Below are positions 34,022 to 41,955 of a stretch of 64,000 nt of DNA, in pieces. A model generated the notes under the pieces. The model saw nothing but the letters and a program-made list of their open reading frames with translations. It ran no database searches and had not been told where the DNA came from. Both the position numbers and the translations under genes were made by a program. Numbering within the stretch: position 1 is the first letter of the stretch; the number at the start of each line of letters is the position of its first letter. Source of the stretch: JBBDYG01 sp040901765 (GTDB lineage Bacteria > Planctomycetota > Planctomycetia > Pirellulales > Lacipirellulaceae); contig JBBDYG010000095.1 in assembly GCA_040901765.1 (NCBI GenBank), positions 22,721-86,720 on the forward strand, read 5' to 3'.

Positions 34022-35038
34022 GCTAAGAAACCTTCACCCCGTCGGCTCGTCCTTGCCGTTGCCGCGCTTCTTGCGTGCTCGCCAGCAGTAGCGAACGAAC
34101 CCTCGGAACTCACGCTTCTACCCGCTGAAGAAATCGCCGCGCCGCAAGACTCCATCCAACCATCCGAGCTTCCGCTCGATGCGCCGCTGATGGCGGAGCC
34201 ATTGGAAATCGAGCCGCTCGAAGACGGCCCCATCATCCAAGTCGCCCCCGACGGCCCCGCGCCGGTCTTCGACGACAACAATTCCATCGTCCGCACCTTC
34301 GGCTACAACACGACCCACAGTAACACCACTTGGCTGCCAGCCAGCGACGACGAGTTCGGCTGGGTCAGCCTCGAGAGCCACGGCGCACTTGAAATGGGCA
34401 CCCCCGGCGGAATCGTCGGCGGCATCGGCTTTCACTTCCTCGACGGACCCATCCGCACCGAGATGCCGCCGCGGCTATTCGACTTCAGCATCGGCTACCA
34501 GCGCCGTGAGTGGATTCGCCCCAACTTCGGTTGGGACTTTCTCTTTCGCGTCGGCGCGTTCAGCGACTTCGAAGGCAGCGCGGATGATGGCATCCGCTTC
34601 CCTAGCAACGCCGTCACCTTTCTGCGCGTCGGTCCGACCACGACGTGGCTGCTTGGCGTCGACTACCTCGATTGGGACGACATCAATCTGCTCCCTGTAT
34701 TGGGCATCGTCTGGACCCCCACCGACCACTTCCGCCTCGACCTCGCCTTCCCCCGCCCACGCGCCGCCGTGCGCATCATGAACTCCCACTCCTGGCTCTA
34801 CGTCGCCGGCGAGCTGGCCGGCGGCACCTGGGCCATCGAACGTAACGACCAGTGGAACGACAACGTCACCTACCACGACTTGCGCCTGGTGTTCGGCATC
34901 GAAACCTGGACCGACAACTGCGTCAGCTCCGGCCTCGAACTCGGCTACGTCTTCGACCGCGAACTGAGCTACCGCTCCGGCGTGGGCGATTACTCGCCGC
35001 GGGAATGTTTGATGGTAAGGTTGGTGGGGAGGTATTGA
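34019..35038 (+). CDS. Outer-membrane beta-barrel-like protein (DUF6268-like)
   Basis: The 339-residue product has a signal peptide (KKPSPRRLVLAVAALLACS, cleavage near AVA). A Pro/Glu-rich acidic segment (residues 30-85) is followed by amphipathic strands alternating with short turns and ending 'VGDYSPRECLMVRLVGRY', a C-terminal aromatic residue typical of outer-membrane barrels. It resembles DUF6268-type planctomycete proteins, but I am not certain. The GTG at 34019 is chosen to begin directly before the signal peptide; the frame is open 62 codons further up through low-complexity DNA. Confidence 0.6.
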   Translation: MAKKPSPRRLVLAVAALLACSPAVANEPSELTLLPAEEIAAPQDSIQPSELPLDAPLMAEPLEIEPLEDGPIIQVAPDGPAPVFDDNNSIVRTFGYNTTHSNTTWLPASDDEFGWVSLESHGALEMGTPGGIVGGIGFHFLDGPIRTEMPPRLFDFSIGYQRREWIRPNFGWDFLFRVGAFSDFEGSADDGIRFPSNAVTFLRVGPTTTWLLGVDYLDWDDINLLPVLGIVWTPTDHFRLDLAFPRPRAAVRIMNSHSWLYVAGELAGGTWAIERNDQWNDNVTYHDLRLVFGIETWTDNCVSSGLELGYVFDRELSYRSGVGDYSPRECLMVRLVGRY

Positions 35039-35132
35039 GGCGACAGTCAGCGCTCACGCGCCGCTGCGAGAAACGATACAAACTTGACCGGCGCACAAAA
35101 GGTGTCGTAGAATAAGGCGGAAGGAAATCGCT

Positions 35133-35390
35133 ATGACGATCCATCTACAACTATCCGATGAACTCGCCGAAGTTTTAGCGCGCCTGGCGGAGAACAGCGG
35201 ACAATCTCCAGAACAGGTCGCCCTCTCCGCGATCCGTAACCGAGTCGCATCGTTTGCCGAGATCGACCGGCTGATGGCCCCAACTTACGCGGCGATGAAA
35301 TCCGCTGGTATCGATGAGGACGACGCCGTTGAGATCTTTGAAGCGGAGAAGCACGCTTTGCGGAGAGAGCGTCAGGCGGCCGGGCAATAA
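35133..35390 (+). CDS. CopG-like antitoxin (orphaned)
   Basis: The 85-residue product has an N-terminal ribbon-helix-helix: 'MTIHLQLSDELAEVLARLAENSGQ' followed by 'SPEQVALSAIRNRV' (in part), and an acidic tail that would bind a toxin (DEDDAVEIFEAEKHAL). The start has AAGGA eight bases upstream. The cognate toxin is the PIN-domain remnant at 35405-35545, of which only the first part survives, so the antitoxin is probably an orphan. Confidence 0.75.
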   Translation: MTIHLQLSDELAEVLARLAENSGQSPEQVALSAIRNRVASFAEIDRLMAPTYAAMKSAGIDEDDAVEIFEAEKHALRRERQAAGQ

Positions 35391-35404
35391 CAGCCGGTGA
35401 ACGA

Positions 35405-35545
35405 GTGGTCTTTGACTGCAACGTCCTCTTCCAGGCCCTCGTATCGCCCGGAGGATCGGCGCGCCGCCTCACAAAACGAGACGTCCCGTGTTCGGCAAAC
35501 TCTCCAAAATCTTCGCGGCACACGTTCCAAGTTTCCAGCGCATGA
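35405..35545 (+). pseudogene. Truncated PIN-domain toxin
   Basis: The frame starting at 35405 reads VVFDCNVLFQALVSPGGSARR, the N-terminal strand and helix of COG1569-type PIN toxins (first catalytic Asp and the LxxALxSPGG motif). After about 35470 the similarity ends and unrelated residues follow to a TGA at 35543. About 100 residues, with the other catalytic acids, are missing. Just upstream GTGAACGAGTGGTC would give the usual MNRVVFD start if one base were added, so a 1-bp deletion may also be present. The DNA after the break belongs to the cytochrome P450 gene. Confidence 0.65.
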
Positions 35546-37029
35546 AGCGCCTGCCCGGACAGGTGCTCGCGAGAAGTCCCTTCGACGGCGACATCAAGCC
35601 GACCCGCGTGCCGATTCTCAAAGGGGGCGCGGGCCGACCTTGTTTACCCTTTCCCCACCCGTGGAACTACGACCAACCCATCCGCATTCTCGACACTTAT
35701 TTTCACGGTGCCGACGACGAGCAGGGGTCGGGCAGGCATAACCGCTATCTCGACTTTCCCGGCTTCGCGCCGGTCTTCGTCACCCGCGATCCAGGCGTCA
35801 TTCGGGCCATCACTACTGAAACGGGCGATGCGGCCGGTCAATTCGACCGCGATACGCTGCCGTCCGTCGGCATCGCCAGGGCCACTGGGCCGGATACCCT
35901 TCTCTTTGCGAACGGGGCTTCCTGGAGGAAGCAACGCAAGCTCGCCGCTTCTCCGTTTGGAAAGACGACCCTTTTCCAACCAGAGATGTTTCACGAGTTT
36001 GCGGAAACGTTTCGCCACACCGTCACCGAGCGGCTGGGAGCGCTGCGCGAACGCTTGCAGCAGACCGGTCAGCGATCCGCCCGCGTCCAGCTTGAGCCGG
36101 AGATCAAAGCGGTGATGCTCGAGATGTTGACGAATAACTTCTTCGGGGCGACGATTCCCTACGAGCAACTGCGGAACCGATACGTGCCAGCGATGGAACG
36201 AATCATCGATCGCATAGTCCGCGACACGGTGATCAACAAGCTCGGCATCCCCCTTCGGCGGATGCCTCGTTTCAACCGCCGCATCGTTCAAGCCAAGGAC
36301 GACGACGCGAGCTTCGACACGCTGACCGACCTCGTGCTCGCCGAGCGAAAAACTGGAAAAGGACTCTGGCGACAATTCAAGTCTGAAGCGCCCGACGAGG
36401 CGCTGCGCAGCAACTTAAAGGTCTTCTTGGCCGGTGCTCTCGAAGCGACCACGTCCTTCGCAAGCTGGGCCATTACCCATTTGGCGAGAAGCCCTGCGGC
36501 ACAGGAGGGTGTCTTTCACGAGGTGAAGGATATTCACGAATACGATCCTGAAAAGCTGGACCAGGCAAAGAATCTGAACCACGTCCTTGATGAAACCCTG
36601 CGTCTAACACCGTCGCTCTATTTCCTTCCTCGCAGGGCAACCGCGGATACATGGATCGAAACGGCGGATGGTAGGCGATTGTTCATTCCCACGGGAACAC
36701 ACATACTTCTCGACATCTGGCACGCGAACCGCCACGAGGACCATTGGGGCGTTAAGCTCACGGGTTATCCCGCCCTCGACTTCGTTCCGCAGCGCTGGGC
36801 GGATTTGGCGTCGCGCGGCCGTGCATCGAAAGATACTCTCCACTTCGGTTTTGGCCACGGACCAAGAGTGTGCCCAGGTAAGTTCCTGGGACAATTGGAG
36901 GTCGGCCTCGCCGTCGGGGCGTTCACAAAGATGTTTAAGTTCGTCGCTCCCCATCCTGAAATACACGCCAAAGCGGGGGTTTCCACGAAGCCCTCCGACG
37001 GCGTCTTGATTGATCTTGAATTACGTTAG
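35488..37029 (+). CDS. Cytochrome P450
   Basis: The 513-residue product is a complete P450: I-helix 'LAGALEATTSFASW' (near 314), ExxR as ETLR (369-372), and the heme-ligand loop 'HFGFGHGPRVCPGKFLGQ' with Cys at about 461. There is no membrane anchor at the N-terminus and no fused reductase, so it depends on separate redox partners; no ferredoxin gene is nearby. The substrate is unknown. The start is uncertain: a GTG at 35488 or the ATG at 35542, neither with a good ribosome site. The upstream end abuts the broken PIN toxin. Confidence 0.92.
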   Translation: MFGKLSKIFAAHVPSFQRMKRLPGQVLARSPFDGDIKPTRVPILKGGAGRPCLPFPHPWNYDQPIRILDTYFHGADDEQGSGRHNRYLDFPGFAPVFVTRDPGVIRAITTETGDAAGQFDRDTLPSVGIARATGPDTLLFANGASWRKQRKLAASPFGKTTLFQPEMFHEFAETFRHTVTERLGALRERLQQTGQRSARVQLEPEIKAVMLEMLTNNFFGATIPYEQLRNRYVPAMERIIDRIVRDTVINKLGIPLRRMPRFNRRIVQAKDDDASFDTLTDLVLAERKTGKGLWRQFKSEAPDEALRSNLKVFLAGALEATTSFASWAITHLARSPAAQEGVFHEVKDIHEYDPEKLDQAKNLNHVLDETLRLTPSLYFLPRRATADTWIETADGRRLFIPTGTHILLDIWHANRHEDHWGVKLTGYPALDFVPQRWADLASRGRASKDTLHFGFGHGPRVCPGKFLGQLEVGLAVGAFTKMFKFVAPHPEIHAKAGVSTKPSDGVLIDLELR

Positions 37030-37057
37030 TGCCCAGCGTGCCTACTCGGCCGCACGC

Positions 37058-38848
37058 TCACGCCCGCTGTAGGATCTCGACGGGCTTCTCCTGCTGAGTC
37101 AAGTTGCAAGCGGTGTTGATTAACCCCAAGTGAGAGAACGCCTGGGGGAAGTTGCCCAGTTGCCGCCGGGCGACCGGGTCGTACTCTTCCGAGAGAAGGC
37201 CGACATCGTTGCGAATCGTCAGCAGACCCTCGAACACGCGTCGCGCATCGTCGCGACGTCCACTAAGGACATAATTATCGGCCAGCCAAAAGGTACACAG
37301 CAGAAACGCACCCTCCCCACTCGGCAAACCATCGACTCCGGTGTCCGTTTGATAGCGTTTTACAAAGCCGTCGCGTGTCAGTTCTTGTTCGATGGCCGCG
37401 ATCGTGCCCAGGATGCGGGGATCGGTCGCCGGAAGGAAGCCAACTTCCGCCATCATCAGCAGGCTCGCATCGAGCGCATCGCCTCCGTAGTATTGCACGA
37501 AGGAGTTTCGATGCCGGTCGAATCCGCGGTCGCAAATCTCGGCGTGCAATTGGTCGCGGAGTTGCTTCCAATGTTCGACCCGCCCCTCGAATCCATACTG
37601 CTGCACATCTTTCACTGCCCGATCGAAGGCGACCCATGCCATGAGCTTCGAATGGGTGAAGTGACGCTTCGGGCCACGCACTTCCCAGATTCCCTCATCG
37701 GGTTCCTGCCAGACGTCTTCCAACCGCTCGACCAGCTCCTTTTCGATGCGCCAGTCGTTGAGTTCGTCGTGAAGCCCATAGTGCCGCGCCAAATGCAAGC
37801 AGCCCAACACCTCGCCGAACACGTCGAGTTGGAATTGGTTGTGCGCAGCGTTGCCGATCCGCACGGGCTGCGAGTTCGCGTATCCCGAAAGCCAGGGAAG
37901 TTCCATTTCCGGCAGGCGGCGTTCGCCCGCCAGGCCGTACATGATATGCAGTTCGGAGCCTTTACCGGCAACGGCGCGAATCAACCACTGCCGCCAGGCT
38001 TTCGCCTCGTCGGTGTAGCCGCACTGAAGCAAGGCGGCAAGCGTGAACGTAGCGTCGCGGAGCCAGCAGTAGCGATAGTCCCAATTACGCTGTCCGCCGA
38101 TTTGTTCCGGCAACGAAGTCGTCGCTGACGCGACCAAGCCGCCGGTCGGAGCGTATGTCAGCGCCTTCAGCGTAATGAGCGAACGCACGACGGCATCCCG
38201 CCACTCGCCTTCGTAAGTGCAGTGCGAGGTCCACTCCTGCCAAAACGCGATGGTCGCTTCGACGGCGTGTTGCGGGTCGATCGGCTCGGGGCGCGGCTCG
38301 TGCGAAGGGTGCCAAGTCAGCACAAAGGGCACCTGCTCGCCTTCGTTTACTTCAAACTCGGCAATCGAAGTCCAGCCTTTCCCGCGAAATCGGACCGGGC
38401 TTTGCATGTGCAGTGCGTCCGGCCCCGCCGTGGCCAGCAGACCTCCCGGCTCTTGCCGCACCCACGGCGTGGCGCTGCCGTAGTCGAAACGAATCGTGAT
38501 CTCCGATTGCATCCGCACGCGACCGCGCCGTCCCTTGACCAGCCGCACGAGGTCAGGATGGTTCGACCGCGGCGGCATGAAGTCAACTACAGTAACCTCT
38601 CCCGTTGCCGTCACGAAGGTCGTTTCCAGCACCAAGGTGTCGCGATGATACGCCCGAGATGTCTCCCGGATCGGCTCATCGGGAGCCAGAAGCCAGCGGC
38701 CATTGTCCGAAGTGCCCAGCAAAGCGGCGAAGCATGCGGGAGAGTCAAACCGCGGGAAACAAAGCCAGTCGATCGAACCATCGCGGCCCACCAGCGCGGC
38801 CGTTTGGCAATCGCCGATCAAGGCGTGGTCTTCAATTCGTTGTGCCAT
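37058..38848 (-). CDS. Glycoside hydrolase family 15 protein
   Basis: The 596-residue product starts 'RIEDHALIGDCQTAALVGRDGSIDWLCFPRFDS' (in part), the hallmark of GH15 glucoamylase/trehalase-like enzymes, and has the (alpha/alpha)6 barrel motif 'NWDYRYCWLRDATFTLAALL' near residue 265 and 'PSGEGAFLLCTFWLADNYVL' near the second catalytic acid. No signal peptide, so it is cytosolic; trehalose or maltodextrin are likely substrates. It is divergent from zwf with a repeat-filled gap of 180 bp between them. Confidence 0.92.
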   Translation of the reverse strand: MAQRIEDHALIGDCQTAALVGRDGSIDWLCFPRFDSPACFAALLGTSDNGRWLLAPDEPIRETSRAYHRDTLVLETTFVTATGEVTVVDFMPPRSNHPDLVRLVKGRRGRVRMQSEITIRFDYGSATPWVRQEPGGLLATAGPDALHMQSPVRFRGKGWTSIAEFEVNEGEQVPFVLTWHPSHEPRPEPIDPQHAVEATIAFWQEWTSHCTYEGEWRDAVVRSLITLKALTYAPTGGLVASATTSLPEQIGGQRNWDYRYCWLRDATFTLAALLQCGYTDEAKAWRQWLIRAVAGKGSELHIMYGLAGERRLPEMELPWLSGYANSQPVRIGNAAHNQFQLDVFGEVLGCLHLARHYGLHDELNDWRIEKELVERLEDVWQEPDEGIWEVRGPKRHFTHSKLMAWVAFDRAVKDVQQYGFEGRVEHWKQLRDQLHAEICDRGFDRHRNSFVQYYGGDALDASLLMMAEVGFLPATDPRILGTIAAIEQELTRDGFVKRYQTDTGVDGLPSGEGAFLLCTFWLADNYVLSGRRDDARRVFEGLLTIRNDVGLLSEEYDPVARRQLGNFPQAFSHLGLINTACNLTQQEKPVEILQRA

Positions 38849-38925
38849 GTTGTCCCGAGAGCAATGGTTTTTATCGCCAAGTTCCGTAATCCGCAGCGAA
38901 TTTGATGCCCAAAGGAGCGCGGAGG

Positions 38926-39010
38926 CCGTCGGCTTTTGGCTATCGGCTGTCGGCCAGAAATTGAAGGCATTTTGTCGGGCCGATAGCTGACATCCGACAG
39001 CCGACAGCCC
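38926..39010. repeat. Dispersed GGCTATCGGCTGTCGGC repeat
   Basis: GGCTTTTGGCTATCGGCTGT and its inverse GCCGATAGCTGACATCCGAC (with CAGCCGACAGCC) form a hairpin between the divergent GH15 and zwf genes. This is the same unit as in the RNase P RNA P12 arm and at 45745. Confidence 0.75.
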
Positions 39011-39032
39011 CCCTCAACCAGAAAGTCAGACC

Positions 39033-40439
39033 ATGTCCGCGCGTTTCGTGATTCTCGGTGCCACGGGCGACCTGACGGGTCGTTACCTGATGCCGGCCGT
39101 TGCGAGTTTGTATGAAACGAGACAGTTTCCTGTCTCTGGGCCGATCGTTGGCGTCAGTCAGGAAGATTGGGACACCAAGCAGTTCCGCGAACATATAGCG
39201 CAGCAACTTGAGGAACATGCCCGAGATGTTCCTGCGAAGGTCCGCTCCGAGCTATGCGAGAAGCTTGAATATCGCCAAGCCGACGTGACCGACCCCGAGC
39301 AATTGGCCGCCGCTTTGGGCAACGCTGACGAGCCGATCGCGCTCTACCTCGCCCTGCCGCCGGCCGTGGCGGGCGAAGTGCTGCGCGGGTTATCCGCCGT
39401 GAACATTCCGAACGACAGCCGCATCGTTTGTGAAAAACCATTCGGACACGATCTCGCGTCGGCTCGCGAACTGAACGACTTGTTACGGCCGATGTTCGCC
39501 GAGCATGTAGTCTTCCGAATGGATCACTTTCTCGGCAAGCAGACCGTTCAGAATGTGTTGGGGCTGCGTTTCGCCAACCGAATATTCGAGTACCTGTGGA
39601 GTCGCGACCATATCGAACACGTCGAGATCATCTGGGATGAGACGGTCGCGCTGGAAGGCCGCGCGGGATACTACGACACGGCAGGGGCGCTGAGGGACAT
39701 GGTGCAAAACCATCTGCTGCAACTACTCTGTCTGATCGCGATGGAAGCGCCCTTGAGCTTCGACCAGCGCGACTTCCGCGACCGCAAGGTGGACGTGCTG
39801 CGCGCCGTCCGCAAGTTCTCGGAGAAGGAAGCGCGGGAACATTCCGTGCGGGCGCGCTACACCGCAGGGTCGATCGGAGAGCGGGACGTGCCGAATTACG
39901 TCGATGAACCCGGCGTCGAATCCGAGCGACAGACCGAGACTTTCGCCCTAGTCACGCTATTCATCGACAATTGGCGTTGGAACGGCGTCCCGTTCGTGTT
40001 GCGGACGGGCAAAGCCCTGTCGGCCGACCGCCACGAAATCGTCATCCACTTTCGATCCGTTCCGTACTTGCCGTTCGAGAAGTCGGCCCCCGTGCCCAAC
40101 GTGTTGCGACTCCAACTCGACCCGGACCGCATGGAGCTGAGCTTGAACATCAACGGCGCCGGCGATCCGTTCGATTTGGAACGCGCGGCCCTCAGCACCG
40201 ACCTTCGCCGGCAGAAACTATCGGCCTACGCCCGCCTGCTACTCGATGTTTTTGAGGGAGATGCCGTCCTCTCGATCCGCGGGGACGAGGCCGAAGAAGC
40301 CTGGAAGATCGTCGATCCAATCATCGCAGCGTGGTCAAAACAGCAAGGGGAACTTCTCGAGTATCCGGCCGGCTCGGACGGTCCTGAGATGAACTCAGAC
40401 GGCGAAATGCCGCCGGAGGCGCTCATAGCCAAAGTATAA
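39033..40439 (+). CDS. zwf: Glucose-6-phosphate 1-dehydrogenase
   Basis: The enzyme oxidises glucose 6-phosphate to 6-phosphogluconolactone with NADP (oxidative pentose phosphate pathway). The 468-residue product has the nucleotide loop LGATGDLTGRYLMPA near residues 8-22, 'RIVCEKPFGHDL' and the substrate motif RMDHFLGKQTVQN (about 162-174) with the catalytic His, and 'VLRTGKALSADRHEIVIHF' in the C-terminal domain. The GDLT-GR variant replaces the usual GDLAxRK. It starts at 39033. Its last 45 bp overlap the end of the convergent GH99-like gene. Confidence 0.93.
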   Translation: MSARFVILGATGDLTGRYLMPAVASLYETRQFPVSGPIVGVSQEDWDTKQFREHIAQQLEEHARDVPAKVRSELCEKLEYRQADVTDPEQLAAALGNADEPIALYLALPPAVAGEVLRGLSAVNIPNDSRIVCEKPFGHDLASARELNDLLRPMFAEHVVFRMDHFLGKQTVQNVLGLRFANRIFEYLWSRDHIEHVEIIWDETVALEGRAGYYDTAGALRDMVQNHLLQLLCLIAMEAPLSFDQRDFRDRKVDVLRAVRKFSEKEAREHSVRARYTAGSIGERDVPNYVDEPGVESERQTETFALVTLFIDNWRWNGVPFVLRTGKALSADRHEIVIHFRSVPYLPFEKSAPVPNVLRLQLDPDRMELSLNINGAGDPFDLERAALSTDLRRQKLSAYARLLLDVFEGDAVLSIRGDEAEEAWKIVDPIIAAWSKQQGELLEYPAGSDGPEMNSDGEMPPEALIAKV

Positions 40440-41792
40440 AAACGCCGACACGAGCAACACCAACGTTGTCGGTTCGGGGATGGCATGAGAGGAACTCGAT
40501 CCGGAGGTTGAAGTACCGAAGTTTGCGAACCAGACACCGTGGTCAAGCTGGTTCACGATTACATCGTGATTGCCGTCGGCGATGCGACCCAGCCCAGTTT
40601 GCCCGACGCTGTCGCGCCAAATCGTGTAATCGGCGGCATCAACGGCGCCGTTGCCCGAATAGTCGCCTGGAATGATCGTTGCCGCCCGAAGGATATTCAA
40701 ATACAAGTCGCCATATCCTTCATAGAAGTAACCTTCCGAGTAGTATTGGCTGCCCGAGTCATCGATGTTCGTTCGCTCGGCGATGACAGTGGGTTCAATC
40801 TGCGTATCCTCGTGCCATTCATTGAACGAGTTGATCATCAAAATGTGGTCGGCCCGCGGGTCGGTACGCGGAACCACCACTTCATTCAGCATCTTTGCAA
40901 ACAGCCCGCCTTCGGTTGCGTTCGGATCGTCAACAAGATAGCGAGGGGCCGCCGGATGGCCGTCGCGGACTCCCTTGTCGTTGAACCCCGGCGAAGCGCC
41001 CGGTATGAAACCGACGTCGAGATCCGCAATGGCTTCGCGAGCATCGTCGTAGACGCCGGCCAACGCGCTCAACGCCGCCGAGGTCGATCCGCCGCCCTGG
41101 AGCACGGTTCCATAGACGTCGAAATCGGTAATCGCATCCCACAACTGCGCCCGCTGCACATCGACTCCGCCACCGAACAGGTCGTCGCCGACGATGTACG
41201 GGTCTACCCCAAACTCGGCGATCATCGTCGAACGCAAATTTGACACCGCGTCGCGCGACGCTTGGCTGTTGAAATAAGCACGCGTCACGTACATGAACAC
41301 GACCGGCCGGTCGTCGATTCGGAGATAGTCCGGATCATCAAAGTAATTGTTCGCCAGGTAACGAAAATCCGGAATGAGATTGTGAAACGTCGGGTTTTCG
41401 AACGTTCCCAAGCGCCCCGTCGATTCGTAGTGAACCGCATACTCTAGCTCCGCCCGGCGCGGATGGGCGAGAATTGAGTCGCGGAACGTTATGTTTTCAG
41501 CCGAGTTCGGCCCCCACCAACTCACCGCCCAGAAATCGACGTTCCCTTGGTGGCTGTGGTCGATGTGCGCGGAAATCGTCGCGGCATCGCGGTTACTGTA
41601 AGTGCCAAGGGCCGGCGGCTGCGGGGGATCGAGATGCCCGCGCAAACTTTGGTTCACGCTATGACCGCCGGAAAAGGAGCCATACCAGGGATAATAATAA
41701 ACCCCAACGCTCGGCTCGCCTAATGCCAACCGCGGCGATTGCAGAACCAATAGCGCTATCGCAAGTTGCACAGTGACAAAGTGCTTGGGCAT
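40395..41792 (-). CDS. GH99-like glycosidase with dockerin and PEP-CTERM signal
   Basis: The 465-residue product has a signal peptide (cleavage near ALG, residue 25), then 'VGVYYYPWYGSFSGGHSVN' and 'VDFWAVSWWGPNS', 'RPVVFMYVTRAYF', and 'ILMINSFNEWHEDTQIEP', a pattern of the GH99/WbsX-like TIM-barrel (endo-mannosidase) group. Residues about 375-425 hold a dockerin type I-like module (GDYSGNGAVDAADYTIWRDS) and the C-terminus is a PEP-CTERM sorting signal: 'IPEPTTLVLLVSAFLYFGYERLRR' (in part). It is exported and probably anchored or released by an exosortase/archaeosortase-like enzyme. The gene overlaps zwf by 45 bp tail to tail. Confidence 0.8.
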   Translation of the reverse strand: MPKHFVTVQLAIALLVLQSPRLALGEPSVGVYYYPWYGSFSGGHSVNQSLRGHLDPPQPPALGTYSNRDAATISAHIDHSHQGNVDFWAVSWWGPNSAENITFRDSILAHPRRAELEYAVHYESTGRLGTFENPTFHNLIPDFRYLANNYFDDPDYLRIDDRPVVFMYVTRAYFNSQASRDAVSNLRSTMIAEFGVDPYIVGDDLFGGGVDVQRAQLWDAITDFDVYGTVLQGGGSTSAALSALAGVYDDAREAIADLDVGFIPGASPGFNDKGVRDGHPAAPRYLVDDPNATEGGLFAKMLNEVVVPRTDPRADHILMINSFNEWHEDTQIEPTVIAERTNIDDSGSQYYSEGYFYEGYGDLYLNILRAATIIPGDYSGNGAVDAADYTIWRDSVGQTGLGRIADGNHDVIVNQLDHGVWFANFGTSTSGSSSSHAIPEPTTLVLLVSAFLYFGYERLRRHFAV

Positions 41793-41955
41793 GATCGGCG
41801 TCGGTCTCGAGTTGAACGTCCTTTTGAGTTAGTTAGTATACCTTCGCACCGCCCGGCCTCCAACCGACGGCAACTTCTGGGACCACAGAACCGGCGCAGC
41901 CTGTTACAATAGGTTCGTACCACGCCTTCGCTTGGCTCGGACTCACGTCGCAACA

